This document shows, piece after piece, positions 23,820-31,618 of a DNA stretch of 64,000 nt (the stretch's first letter is position 1; each line of letters starts with the position of its first letter). Both the position numbers and the translations under genes were made by a program. The stretch is from Hyalangium versicolor (GTDB lineage Bacteria; Myxococcota; Myxococcia; Myxococcales; Myxococcaceae). The stretch spans positions 186,001-250,000 of the forward strand of contig NZ_JAHXBF010000007.1 in NCBI RefSeq assembly GCF_020103695.1. The letters are read 5' to 3'. The notes beneath the pieces were generated by a model. That model did not search any database, had not been told where the DNA came from, and saw nothing but the letters and a program-made list of their open reading frames with translations.

Positions 23820-25379
23820 GTGCGCAGAGTAGGAATCTTCGGTTGGGGTGTCGTGGCCCCTCGTTCCAAGGACATCGAAGCCTTCGAGCGCAACCTCGCC
23901 TCTGGGGAGAGCTGGCTGTCCCCCTTCAACGGCTTCGGGCCGGACAACTTCCTGGTAGGCAAGCCGGACTTCGACTTCGCCGAGTACAAGCCGTGGATCG
24001 ACGCGCGCTTCCCGTCCAGCCGCTTCGCGCAGTTGGAGAAGAAGATGGGGCAGCCGTCGCTGTACGCGGTGGGTGCGTTCATCCAGGCGCTGGGGCAGAA
24101 CCCGGGGCTCGAGCAGGAGTTGCAGGCGCTGGGCATCCGCGCCCATGTGTACGTGGGCACGGGTCTGGGAGACCTGCCGACGATCCATGACATCACCCTG
24201 GACCTGCACCGGGCCCAGCGGCGGTGGGACCGGTTCTGGGCGGACCCCTCGCGCAACGCGGCGCTGCGCCAGTGGCAGGAGACGCGTGAGGCTCGGCCGG
24301 GGATGCCCGCGGAGCCGGCGACGGTGGACGAGTTGGAGCGCGATCAGGCCGAGGAGGCCTGGTGGCACTACTGGGCCTCGCAGTCCACGGAGCTGCGGGA
24401 GTACCTGGGTGAGCTGAGGGAGATCGAGGCGCTGGGGGTGGAGGGGGATGTCGAGTCCGCCAAGCTCGCGGTCATCAAGGAGAAGCGGACCCGGAACGCG
24501 AAGCTGCAGAAGAAGTGGGGAGCGCCCGAGCCGCCGTGGAATTCGGTGTCGTCGAACGTGCTGTGGAACATCCACAACAGCCCGGCTTCGCAGGTATCCA
24601 TCCTGGGGAAGATCACCGGGATGACGTTCGCTCCGGTGGCGGCGTGCTCGTCGTTCGGCTACGGGCTGAAGCTGGCACTGGACGCCATCCAGCGCGGTGA
24701 CGCGAAGGCGGTGGTGCTGGGGATGACGGATCCACCGCCGCATCCGCTCGTGGTGGGAGGCTTCTACAACGCCCGGGTCATCGCAGCGGACGGGACGGTG
24801 TCCAAGCCGCTCACGGCGCTGCGAGGGACGCACGTGGCGGGCGGGTCGGTGTTGTGGATCCTGGGGGATCTGGAGCACTTCACCGCGAAGGGCTTCAAGC
24901 CGCTGGGCATGGAGCCGCTGGCCGTGGGCGTCACGGCGGACGCGGACCACATCATCACGCCATCGAAGGAGGGCCCGACGGCGGCCATCCACGCGGCGCT
25001 GACGGCGGCGCACTGTGCTCCTTCCGAGGTGGGGAGCTGGGATCTGCACGCCACGGCGACTCCGGGAGATTTCCTGGAGGTGGAGACCCTGCGGGGGCTG
25101 CTGCCGGAGTCGGTGCTCGTCACGGCGCGCAAGGGCACATTCGGCCACGGCATGTCCGCGGGCGGTGGGTGGGAGCTGACGGCGCAGTACCTGGGCTATG
25201 CGCGAGGCCGCATCTTCCCCACGCCGCTGCAGAACGCGGAGCTGAACAAGGAGATCGGCAAGGTGCACAGCCGGTTCGTCTTCAACCAGGAGACGCCGAC
25301 GCCTTCGGGCGTGGCGGGCAAGCTCTCCATGGGTGTGGGCGGCATCAACGCCTGTGTCATCTCGCGCCCCTGGCGCTGA
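23820..25379 (+). CDS. Beta-ketoacyl synthase family protein with a helical insertion
   Basis: GTG 23820 is preferred over GTG 23799, since CGAGG sits 9 bp before it; 519 residues. The thiolase-fold ketosynthase triad is intact: Cys276 in VAACSSFG, His in DLHATATPGD (DxHGTGT variant) and His in KGTFGHGMSAGG. Between the N-terminal core and the active-site cysteine there is a charged helical insertion of about 85 residues (roughly residues 130-215), which ordinary FabF proteins lack. No acyl carrier protein, acyltransferase or reductase is adjacent. It probably condenses acyl thioesters in lipid or secondary metabolism, but its acyl substrate and partner are unknown. Confidence 0.83.
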   Translation: MRRVGIFGWGVVAPRSKDIEAFERNLASGESWLSPFNGFGPDNFLVGKPDFDFAEYKPWIDARFPSSRFAQLEKKMGQPSLYAVGAFIQALGQNPGLEQELQALGIRAHVYVGTGLGDLPTIHDITLDLHRAQRRWDRFWADPSRNAALRQWQETREARPGMPAEPATVDELERDQAEEAWWHYWASQSTELREYLGELREIEALGVEGDVESAKLAVIKEKRTRNAKLQKKWGAPEPPWNSVSSNVLWNIHNSPASQVSILGKITGMTFAPVAACSSFGYGLKLALDAIQRGDAKAVVLGMTDPPPHPLVVGGFYNARVIAADGTVSKPLTALRGTHVAGGSVLWILGDLEHFTAKGFKPLGMEPLAVGVTADADHIITPSKEGPTAAIHAALTAAHCAPSEVGSWDLHATATPGDFLEVETLRGLLPESVLVTARKGTFGHGMSAGGGWELTAQYLGYARGRIFPTPLQNAELNKEIGKVHSRFVFNQETPTPSGVAGKLSMGVGGINACVISRPWR

Positions 25380-25416
25380 GCCATTGCAAGAGCGCACCCA
25401 GAACCTGGAAGGCACC

Positions 25417-26139
25417 ATGAGCGGACTACGAAGGTGGTGCCTGCTGGTGTGCGGCCTGCTGGCGGCCTGTGCGACATCACGCCCTCAGGAGAACCTGGAA
25501 GAAGGGTGTGAGGTAGCAGCTAGCCCTGCTCCCTTCGCGCAGTTGTGCGAGGAAGACAACAGCCTGCTGGCTCTCTGTGGGCAAAGAGGGTGTGGGGTGT
25601 ACGCCTGCAGGGAGGTGCTGGATCACCTCTCGACAGGGCAGGTGGTCCTCACAAGAGGAGGAGCACTCGCTCTGCCAGGCGCTGGGCTGGGCGTGCAGCG
25701 GTATTGGGGAAGCGCTCAGGAACTCCCCCAGGACACGCGACCGGTTTTCATCATCCCTTGGGGACCACCACCACCGCTGGAGCTGCTCCCCAGTCAGAAG
25801 CACCTGCTGGCTAAGGCAGAGACCTTTCGAAAGCGACCGCACGAACAGCACCACATCTTCCCGCAGGCCTTCAGGGAGTGGTTCACCAGCAAGAGAATCG
25901 ACATCGATGAATTCACGCTGCTCCTCGAAGTGGAGGAGCACCATCGCATCCACCGCGGCACGAAAGGAGGCCCATGGAATGCGGCATGGCGCAAGTTCAT
26001 CGAGAGCAACCGAAGTGCGACCAAGGAGGAGATCTATCGGTACGCGGGGAAACTCATCTACGAGTTCGGCCTGCTCGGCGTTGTCACTCCATACGGCCGC
26101 CGAGGGCTGCTGCCTCCTCCCCCCATCCAAAGCTATTGA
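25417..26139 (+). CDS. SitA6-like polymorphic toxin lipoprotein (TIGR02269 family)
   Basis: ATG 25417 gives 240 residues with a short signal and lipobox (LLAAC). The cysteine-containing N-terminal region (CEEDN..., CGQRGCGVYACREVL) is typical of the TIGR02269 lipoproteins. The C-terminal toxin domain carries EQHHIFPQAFREWF and EEHHRIHRG, an HNH-like histidine pattern that suggests a nuclease. In Myxococcus xanthus, SitA lipoproteins are transferred to sibling cells by TraA/B-dependent outer-membrane exchange and kill recipients lacking the cognate SitI. The immunity gene follows after 6 bp. No SitB-like helper lies upstream. Third codon positions are less GC-rich than in flanking genes, consistent with acquisition. 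Confidence 0.85.
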   Translation: MSGLRRWCLLVCGLLAACATSRPQENLEEGCEVAASPAPFAQLCEEDNSLLALCGQRGCGVYACREVLDHLSTGQVVLTRGGALALPGAGLGVQRYWGSAQELPQDTRPVFIIPWGPPPPLELLPSQKHLLAKAETFRKRPHEQHHIFPQAFREWFTSKRIDIDEFTLLLEVEEHHRIHRGTKGGPWNAAWRKFIESNRSATKEEIYRYAGKLIYEFGLLGVVTPYGRRGLLPPPPIQSY

Positions 26140-26145
26140 GGAGCC

Positions 26146-26862
26146 ATGCGCTTCTACTGGTTACGGGATGTCGAGCATCCACGCTATTCGGGCAGCTACG
26201 ACGATGAACACAAGTGGAGCTTGCCCGGCATTCACTGTCCCACGTGTGGTGCCATCTGGTCGGATGGCTCGGATACCTATCCCTCTGTGGATCTGTCCGA
26301 CTTCCCGGAGCAGGAGAAGTACGCGGCGCGGTTGGAGGAGGACTACGCTGAGTTCGAGCGGCTGCGAGAGTTGGTACGTCCGCTCGCTCCCGCCGGAGTC
26401 CATCTAGGTCCGGGAACCCACTTTGGCCCCATGGTGGGTGCCGCTCGCGGAGAGTTCGGCCCACTGTGCCTGCACAACCCCTGGACCCTGCTGATAAGGC
26501 CGGAACCGTTGGAGCGGCTCACCTCTGAAGGTGTCCGAGGGTTGAAGGGCTACCGAGCGAAGTTCCGGTTTCGCAAGAAGAACCCACCGGAGCTATTGGA
26601 ACTGGAGCTGCTGCCGCACGGCCACGTGCATCCAGACTGTCTGCCCGTGGATCGCCGTCCCCCCTGTAGCCGGTGCGGCCGACTTGGGTTGTCGCTCCCG
26701 GAGGAGCCCATCCTCGACGCAACCACCCTACCGGCTGGCTTGGATCTGTTCCGGATGGGGGACTTCATGACGATGATCATCGCCACCGAGCGCTTCGTAG
26801 ATGCCGTGCGGAGGCTTGGCTATGAAGAGGACATCCTCTTCCGCGAGTTACCGCTCCGGTAA
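26146..26862 (+). CDS. SitI6-like double-CxxCG immunity protein
   Basis: The 238-residue protein has no signal peptide, so it is cytoplasmic. It carries two CxxCG motifs, CPTCG (near residue 31) and CSRCG (near residue 178), which define the myxobacterial double-CXXCG family; together they could hold a zinc ion. It starts 6 bp after the toxin gene with a GAGG ribosome site, consistent with coordinated expression. By family it should neutralise the adjacent SitA6-like toxin in producer and sibling cells. Codon use includes TTA, CAT, TAT and GAA codons, unlike its neighbours. Confidence 0.88.
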   Translation: MRFYWLRDVEHPRYSGSYDDEHKWSLPGIHCPTCGAIWSDGSDTYPSVDLSDFPEQEKYAARLEEDYAEFERLRELVRPLAPAGVHLGPGTHFGPMVGAARGEFGPLCLHNPWTLLIRPEPLERLTSEGVRGLKGYRAKFRFRKKNPPELLELELLPHGHVHPDCLPVDRRPPCSRCGRLGLSLPEEPILDATTLPAGLDLFRMGDFMTMIIATERFVDAVRRLGYEEDILFRELPLR

Positions 26863-26870
26863 GGAGTCAC

Positions 26871-27425
26871 TCACTTCGGGAACTTCGCCTCTGCATCCTT
26901 CTGCAGCGAAGCGGCGGTCTCAGGCTCGATGGCCCGGAGCAACTCCCACTCCATCTGGAGATCCCTCTCCGCGTGCTTCCAGACCTCTGTCTGGATGGAG
27001 TAGCCCGTGTGGGAGGAATCGACCATGGCCGACTGGGCGCTGGTAATCGGCCCCACCGGCCGGCCCATCTGGTCCACCACCACCTGCCGCGCCGAGAGTT
27101 CCTTGCGCAGCACCCGCAGGTTCGTCCCCCCCTCCTTCACCTCCGTGCCCTGCACCAGCAGCTTCGCGTACGCGCTCCCCAGATTGTTGGTCCGGTCCGT
27201 CTGCTTCCAATCCGTCTCCAGCAGGAAGCCTTCGGGCGCCTCTTCGAAATAGTACCCCTGGTCATCCAGCACTGCCTTCACCCGCGGCCAGATCTCCGAG
27301 AGCGGCTGCTTGTAGACGTGCTCCCCTGCCCTGTCCCTCAGGAAGCTCTCCCGCTGAGACGCACAGCCCGTCACCAGGCAGAGCGCCATGACCACCCACA
27401 CCGGCAGCCGTGCAAGCCTCTTCAT
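26871..27425 (-). CDS. Lipoprotein, BamC-like helix-grip segment possible
   Basis: The 184-residue protein has a clear lipoprotein signal (VMALCLVTGC). After it, QPLSEIWPRVKAVLDDQGYYFEEAPEGFLLETDW resembles the helix-grip pattern of NlpB/BamC-type lipoproteins, in which a residue pattern pairs an amphipathic helix with a sheet; this is suggestive only. The C-terminal part is helical (AERDLQMEWELLRAIEPETAASL). It lies just downstream of the sigma factor gene on the same strand (34 bp) and converges with the immunity gene 8 bp away. It may be cotranscribed with the sigma factor. Confidence 0.75.
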   Translation of the reverse strand: MKRLARLPVWVVMALCLVTGCASQRESFLRDRAGEHVYKQPLSEIWPRVKAVLDDQGYYFEEAPEGFLLETDWKQTDRTNNLGSAYAKLLVQGTEVKEGGTNLRVLRKELSARQVVVDQMGRPVGPITSAQSAMVDSSHTGYSIQTEVWKHAERDLQMEWELLRAIEPETAASLQKDAEAKFPK

Positions 27426-27459
27426 CCGCTCCTCCTCGCCGGCATCCGCGGCCCGGGCC

Positions 27460-28557
27460 TCAACCCTTGGGCACCGCCACCATGTCGAAGTCCGGAATCT
27501 GTTCGCGCATGTACTCGCGCATCCGGTTGATCAGCGCCGCCTCGATCTGCCGGGCCCGCTCGCGGCTCACCCCGTACTTGTCCCCAATGTCCTGCAACGT
27601 CAGCGGCTCGTCCGCGGTCAGCCGGTTCTGGAAGATGAACAGCTCCTTGCCCTCGAGCGACTTGGCGAACTCCGCCAGCTTCTCCCGGAACAGCTCCTTG
27701 AGCTCCTCATTCCCCAGCCGCTCCTCCGCCCCCGCCGCCGAGGACGGCAGGAACCGGTCCGCCCGCGTGTTCTTCGGGTCGTCCCCCAGCGGCGCGTCGA
27801 TGGACAGCTCGTCGTGCCCCAGCCGCTGGTCCATCTCCACCACGTCCTGCTCGGTGACGTTCAGCCGCTCGGCCAGCAACTTCGGGTTCGGCTCGAAGCC
27901 CTGCGCAATCAGCTTGTCCTGCTCCTGCCGCAACTTGAAGAAGAGCTTCCGCTGGGCCTCCGTCGTCCCCAGCTTCACCATCTTCCAGTTGTCCATGATG
28001 TAACGAAGGATGTACGCCCGAATCCACCACGCGGCGTACGAGCTCAGCTTCACCCCCCGGTCCGGGTCGTACTTCTTCACCGCCTGCATCAGCCCGATGT
28101 TCCCCTCCTGGACCAGGTCCAACAGGGACAGCGGGTTGCGGTGGTACTCGTGCGCCAGCTTCACCACGAGCCGCAGATTCGAGGCCACCAACCGGTAGGC
28201 CGCCTGCACATCCCCGGTCTGCTGGTACTTCTTGGCGAGCGTGTGCTCCTCCTCCCGCGTCAGCAGTGGGTGCCGGGTGACCTCAGCCATGTAGGCCTGG
28301 AGGGGATCCCTCCGCGTAAGCCCCGCCTCTCCAGCCGGAACAAGAGCGGCCGTGGGCGCCACCGGGGCCTCCGCCCCCTCGATCTCGGCGTCCACCTCGG
28401 CCAGTTCCTCGGGCTCCGGTTCGAGCGCCTCCGGCTCCGTGCCCCCCTCAGCCTCCACCTCCGCCTCGGGAGCCTCCGCCTCGGAGGACGGGGTTTCCGG
28501 ACGCTTCGCCCGGGGCCGGGAGGCCGGGCTTTTGGTTCTCTTCCGCCCATTCGCCAT
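27460..28557 (-). CDS. RpoH-like (sigma-32 type) RNA polymerase sigma factor
   Basis: ATG 28557 has TGGAG 5 bp upstream; 365 residues. An acidic, Ala/Glu/Pro-rich N-terminal extension of about 85 residues precedes a standard region 1.2 to 4.2: HPLLTREEEHTLA, region 2 with NLRLVVKLAHEYHRN, LLDLVQEGNIGLMQAVKKYDP and SYAAWWIRAYILRYI, and region 4 with ISDKYG-like LQDIGDKYGVSRERARQIE. The motif order and length match the RpoH-like alternative sigma factors of myxobacteria, several of which act in heat response or development. It is divergent from the DEAD-box helicase gene across 68 bp, suggesting shared stress control. Confidence 0.9.
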   Translation of the reverse strand: MANGRKRTKSPASRPRAKRPETPSSEAEAPEAEVEAEGGTEPEALEPEPEELAEVDAEIEGAEAPVAPTAALVPAGEAGLTRRDPLQAYMAEVTRHPLLTREEEHTLAKKYQQTGDVQAAYRLVASNLRLVVKLAHEYHRNPLSLLDLVQEGNIGLMQAVKKYDPDRGVKLSSYAAWWIRAYILRYIMDNWKMVKLGTTEAQRKLFFKLRQEQDKLIAQGFEPNPKLLAERLNVTEQDVVEMDQRLGHDELSIDAPLGDDPKNTRADRFLPSSAAGAEERLGNEELKELFREKLAEFAKSLEGKELFIFQNRLTADEPLTLQDIGDKYGVSRERARQIEAALINRMREYMREQIPDFDMVAVPKG

Positions 28558-28603
28558 GGGGACTCCATACAGCAAAGTACGGCTATTGTTGCCAGAGCGT
28601 AAT

Positions 28604-28622
28604 GCAGGGGCTATGCCCCTGC
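28604..28622 (+). promoter_or_regulatory. Perfect 8-bp hairpin just before the helicase start codon
   Basis: GCAGGGGC-TAT-GCCCCTGC folds into an uninterrupted 8-bp stem with a 3-nt loop, ending 3 nt before ATG 28626. The left arm contains the only purine-rich stretch able to act as ribosome site, so folding could reduce translation. If translation instead starts at ATG 28602, the hairpin lies inside the first codons. A helicase able to unwind its own leader would be autoregulated; this is a hypothesis. Confidence 0.4.
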
Positions 28623-28625
28623 CTG

Positions 28626-31067
28626 ATGAGCGACATTCCCCAAGACCCGAACCCCTCCTCGGGCGCCCCCGAGTCCCAAGCTCCGAGCCGCCCTGCCGAG
28701 TACGTCGCGGACATCAGCTTCGCGGATATGAATCTCTCGGAGCCCCTTCGACGCGCCATCGCCGAGCGCGGCTATACCAACCCCACCCCTGTTCAAGCCA
28801 AGGCGTTCCAACCGGCCATGGAAGGCCGGGATCTCATCGTCCGGAGCAAGACGGGCACCGGCAAGACGGCCGCCTTCGGTCTGCCCCTCCTGGAGAAGAT
28901 CTCCCCGGAGGACAAGCACGTCCGCGCCCTCATCCTCTGCCCCACGCGTGAGCTGGCGCTCCAGGTGGCCGAGGAGCTGCGCGCCCTGGGCAAGCACAAG
29001 GGCATCAAGGTGGCGGCCATCTACGGCGGCGCCTCCATGAAGCAGCAGGAGGATGCGCTCGAGGAGGGCACGCCCATCATCGTCGGCACGCCGGGCCGCG
29101 TGTTCGACCACATCAACCGCGGCAACCTCAAGCTCGAGGGCTGCGACCACGCGGTGCTCGACGAAGCCGACGAGATGCTCAACCAGGGCTTCTACGAGGA
29201 AGTCACCCGCATCCTCGACAGGCTCCCGAAGAACCGGCAGGTGCTGCTCTTCAGCGCCACGGTTCCCACGGACATCCAGAACCTGATTGCCCGCTACACG
29301 ACGAACGCGGAGACGCTGCTGCTGTCCGGCGACGTCTTCACGGTGGAGCACATCCACCACATCCGCTACGACGTGTCGGACGCATTCCCCAAGCCGCGCA
29401 ACCTCATCTACGTGCTGGAGAAGGAGGAGCCGCCCAACGCCATCATCTTCTGCAACACGCGGGATGACACCTCGCTGGTGACGGCGGTGCTCAACCGCAA
29501 CGGCTTCGACGCGGAGCTCCTCAACGGAGACCTGCCGCAGAAGGAGCGCGAGCGGGTGATGGGCAAGGTGAAGCGCGGCGAGGTCGCCTTCATGGTGGCC
29601 ACGGACATCGCCGCGCGCGGCATCGACATCTCCGGGCTGGAGTACGTCATCAACTACTCGTTGCCCGAGGATCCGGCGGTGTACCTGCACCGCGTGGGCC
29701 GCACCGGCCGCATCGGCAACAAGGGCACGGCCATCAACCTCTTCTCCGGCCGCGAGTTGGCCACGTACACCGCGCTGGAGAAGAAGTACGGCATCAAGTT
29801 CGAGAAGCGCGAGATGCCGGCTCCCGAGGAGGCCATGCGCCTGTGGACCGAGCGCCACCTGCGGGAGATCCGCGATGGGGCCTCCGGCAGCGTGTTCGAG
29901 GGCTTCCTGCCCCTGGCCACCCAGCTCAAGCAGCGCCCGGATGCCGATGACCTCATCGCCTTCCTGATCAAATACTTCTTCAGCCACCTGCGCATGGAGA
30001 AGGCCCAGGCGGCGCAGGAGACCGAGAAGGCTCCCGCCCCCGAGCGCAAGTCCGAGGGCCGGCGCGAGGGCCGAGAAGGCCGCGAGGGCCGTGAAGGCCG
30101 CGAGGGCCGTGAGGGACGCAAGGAGCGAGGCGAGCGCGGAGAGCGCCGGGATCGCGAGCGCGACCGGGATCGCCCACCGCGCACCGAGCACGGTGAGCGC
30201 CAGCCCCGGCCGCCCCGTAGGGATGATACCCGGCGCGCAGCTCCCACCCTGGAGGCGGGCCCGGGAGAGGCCAAGCTGTGGGTGAACCTGGGTACCGCGG
30301 ATGGACTGGGGCCCGGCAGCATCGCCACCGCGATGGAGGATGCCGGCGCTCCCGTGGGCAAGGTGCTCCGCGCGGAGCTGCGCCCCACCTTCGGCTACGT
30401 CTTCGTGGCCGAGGAGGATGTGGCCGCCTTCGAGGCCCTCAACGGCAAGCAGCACGGCACGAAGACGCTGCGCGTGGAGAAGAGCAAGCCTCGCAGCGAG
30501 CGCACCGAGGACCGGCCTCGTCCGGCACCCTCGCCCGATGCCGGCCCTGGCGAGGTGAAGCTCTGGGTGAACCTGGGCATGGATGACGGCCTGGACGACG
30601 CGAAGTTCATCGCGGCGCTGGAGGCCTCGGGCGCTCCCGCGGGCAAGGTCATCAAGGCCCTGCTGCGCCCCACCTACGGCTACGCCTACGTGGCCGAGGC
30701 GGATGCTCCCGCCTTCGAGACGCTCAACGGCAAGCCGCATGGCGAGAAGGCCCTCAAGCTCGAGCGGCACCGTCCGCGCGGTTCCCGCGACGACCGCCGC
30801 CGCGAGCGGCGCGAGGAGCCTCCCGAGGTGCCAGGGCAAGCCCGGCTGTGGGTGGGCCTGGGCAAGCAGGAGGGGCTCGATGACGCAGGCGTCACCACCG
30901 CGCTCGAGGGGCTTGGAGCCCCGGCGGGCAAGGTGATCCGGGTCGATCTGCGGCCCACGTACGCCTACGTCTTCGTCGCCGACGAGGATGTGGCCGCCTT
31001 CGAGGCCCTCAACGGCAAGCAGCAAGGCGAGAAGACCCTCAAGATCGAGCGCGCCCGGAAGCGGTAG
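28626..31067 (+). CDS. DEAD-box RNA helicase with three C-terminal DbpA-type RNA-binding domains
   Basis: From ATG 28626 the protein has 813 residues. The two RecA domains (about 30-400) carry the Q motif, SKTGTGKTAA, VLDEADEML, FSATVP and HRVGRTGRIG. A charged linker (~470-545) is rich in RE-G and R-D repeats. Three homologous modules of about 72 residues follow (starts near 548, 643 and 738), each beginning with LWVNLG or LWVGLG and ending in AFEALNGK or AFETLNGK plus a basic tail. They match the RRM-like RNA-binding domain of DbpA/CsdA-type helicases, usually present once. It probably acts in ribosome assembly or RNA decay. Confidence 0.92.
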   Translation: MSDIPQDPNPSSGAPESQAPSRPAEYVADISFADMNLSEPLRRAIAERGYTNPTPVQAKAFQPAMEGRDLIVRSKTGTGKTAAFGLPLLEKISPEDKHVRALILCPTRELALQVAEELRALGKHKGIKVAAIYGGASMKQQEDALEEGTPIIVGTPGRVFDHINRGNLKLEGCDHAVLDEADEMLNQGFYEEVTRILDRLPKNRQVLLFSATVPTDIQNLIARYTTNAETLLLSGDVFTVEHIHHIRYDVSDAFPKPRNLIYVLEKEEPPNAIIFCNTRDDTSLVTAVLNRNGFDAELLNGDLPQKERERVMGKVKRGEVAFMVATDIAARGIDISGLEYVINYSLPEDPAVYLHRVGRTGRIGNKGTAINLFSGRELATYTALEKKYGIKFEKREMPAPEEAMRLWTERHLREIRDGASGSVFEGFLPLATQLKQRPDADDLIAFLIKYFFSHLRMEKAQAAQETEKAPAPERKSEGRREGREGREGREGREGREGRKERGERGERRDRERDRDRPPRTEHGERQPRPPRRDDTRRAAPTLEAGPGEAKLWVNLGTADGLGPGSIATAMEDAGAPVGKVLRAELRPTFGYVFVAEEDVAAFEALNGKQHGTKTLRVEKSKPRSERTEDRPRPAPSPDAGPGEVKLWVNLGMDDGLDDAKFIAALEASGAPAGKVIKALLRPTYGYAYVAEADAPAFETLNGKPHGEKALKLERHRPRGSRDDRRRERREEPPEVPGQARLWVGLGKQEGLDDAGVTTALEGLGAPAGKVIRVDLRPTYAYVFVADEDVAAFEALNGKQQGEKTLKIERARKR
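30058..30126 (+). repeat. In-frame RE-G tandem repeat in the helicase linker
   Basis: Repeats of about 9 bp (CGCGAGGGC or CGTGAGGGC) encode REGREGREG-type residues in the linker between helicase core and RNA-binding modules. It is coding, likely disordered and RNA-binding, and prone to length changes by slippage. Confidence 0.75.
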
Positions 31068-31085
31068 CGCGCGGGCCCCTCTCTG

Positions 31086-31574
31086 CTACGGAGAGGGGCT
31101 CTTCGCCCTGCGGGCCCGGTGGTAGTGGGCCACGCACAGGCCTCGGGCCAGCACTGGCTTGCCGCAGCCCGGCTCGGAGCAGCGGGCCGGATCCGGGGCC
31201 TGTTCCTCCAACCGGGGCCCCACCTCGGCGAACATCAGCTCCGCCACCGTGAGCAGCCGATCCACATCCTCGCGCCGAAGTTGCCGCGCGCGAATGAAGT
31301 GCACCAGCCGATCCGCTCCGGTGTCGTCCTCCTCCTCCAGCCGGAACAGCTCGGAGGGAGGCAGTCCCAGCGCTGCAGCAACCTGTAGCAACGTCTCGTA
31401 GCTGGGGCTGCGCTCGCCGCGCTCCAGCAGGGAGGCGAAGCTCACGGAGATGCCGCAACGGGCGGCGAAGTCCTCCTGGGTCAGCCCTCGGCGCTCGCGC
31501 AGGGCCCGGATGCGGCGCGCGAGCCCCTGCAGGTGTCCGCTCGTGTCTGGTGCGTGCGGAGAACCGGGGCGCAT
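31086..31574 (-). CDS. XRE-family HTH regulator with C-terminal Cys/His zinc knuckle
   Basis: The start is ATG 31574 with AGGAAA 5 bp upstream; 162 residues. An XRE helix-turn-helix occupies residues ~15-75 (LTQEDFAARCGISVSFASLLERGERSPSYE). A helical middle region follows (RLVHFIRARQLRREDVDRLL). The C-terminus carries CSEPGCGKPVLARGLCVAHYHR, whose three cysteines and two histidines look like a small zinc-binding knuckle. It is divergent from the glutamate dehydrogenase gene, with 44 bp between starts, so it may regulate itself and possibly that gene. Confidence 0.82.
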   Translation of the reverse strand: MRPGSPHAPDTSGHLQGLARRIRALRERRGLTQEDFAARCGISVSFASLLERGERSPSYETLLQVAAALGLPPSELFRLEEEDDTGADRLVHFIRARQLRREDVDRLLTVAELMFAEVGPRLEEQAPDPARCSEPGCGKPVLARGLCVAHYHRARRAKSPSP

Positions 31575-31618
31575 TCCGTTTCCTATGGTAGCGCACCCCA
31601 TCTGTTAAGGTCGCCCTC

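Noticed and set aside
28611-31025. 804-codon minus-strand frame opposite the helicase
   Set aside because: Antisense to a helicase with complete motifs; no domains of its own.
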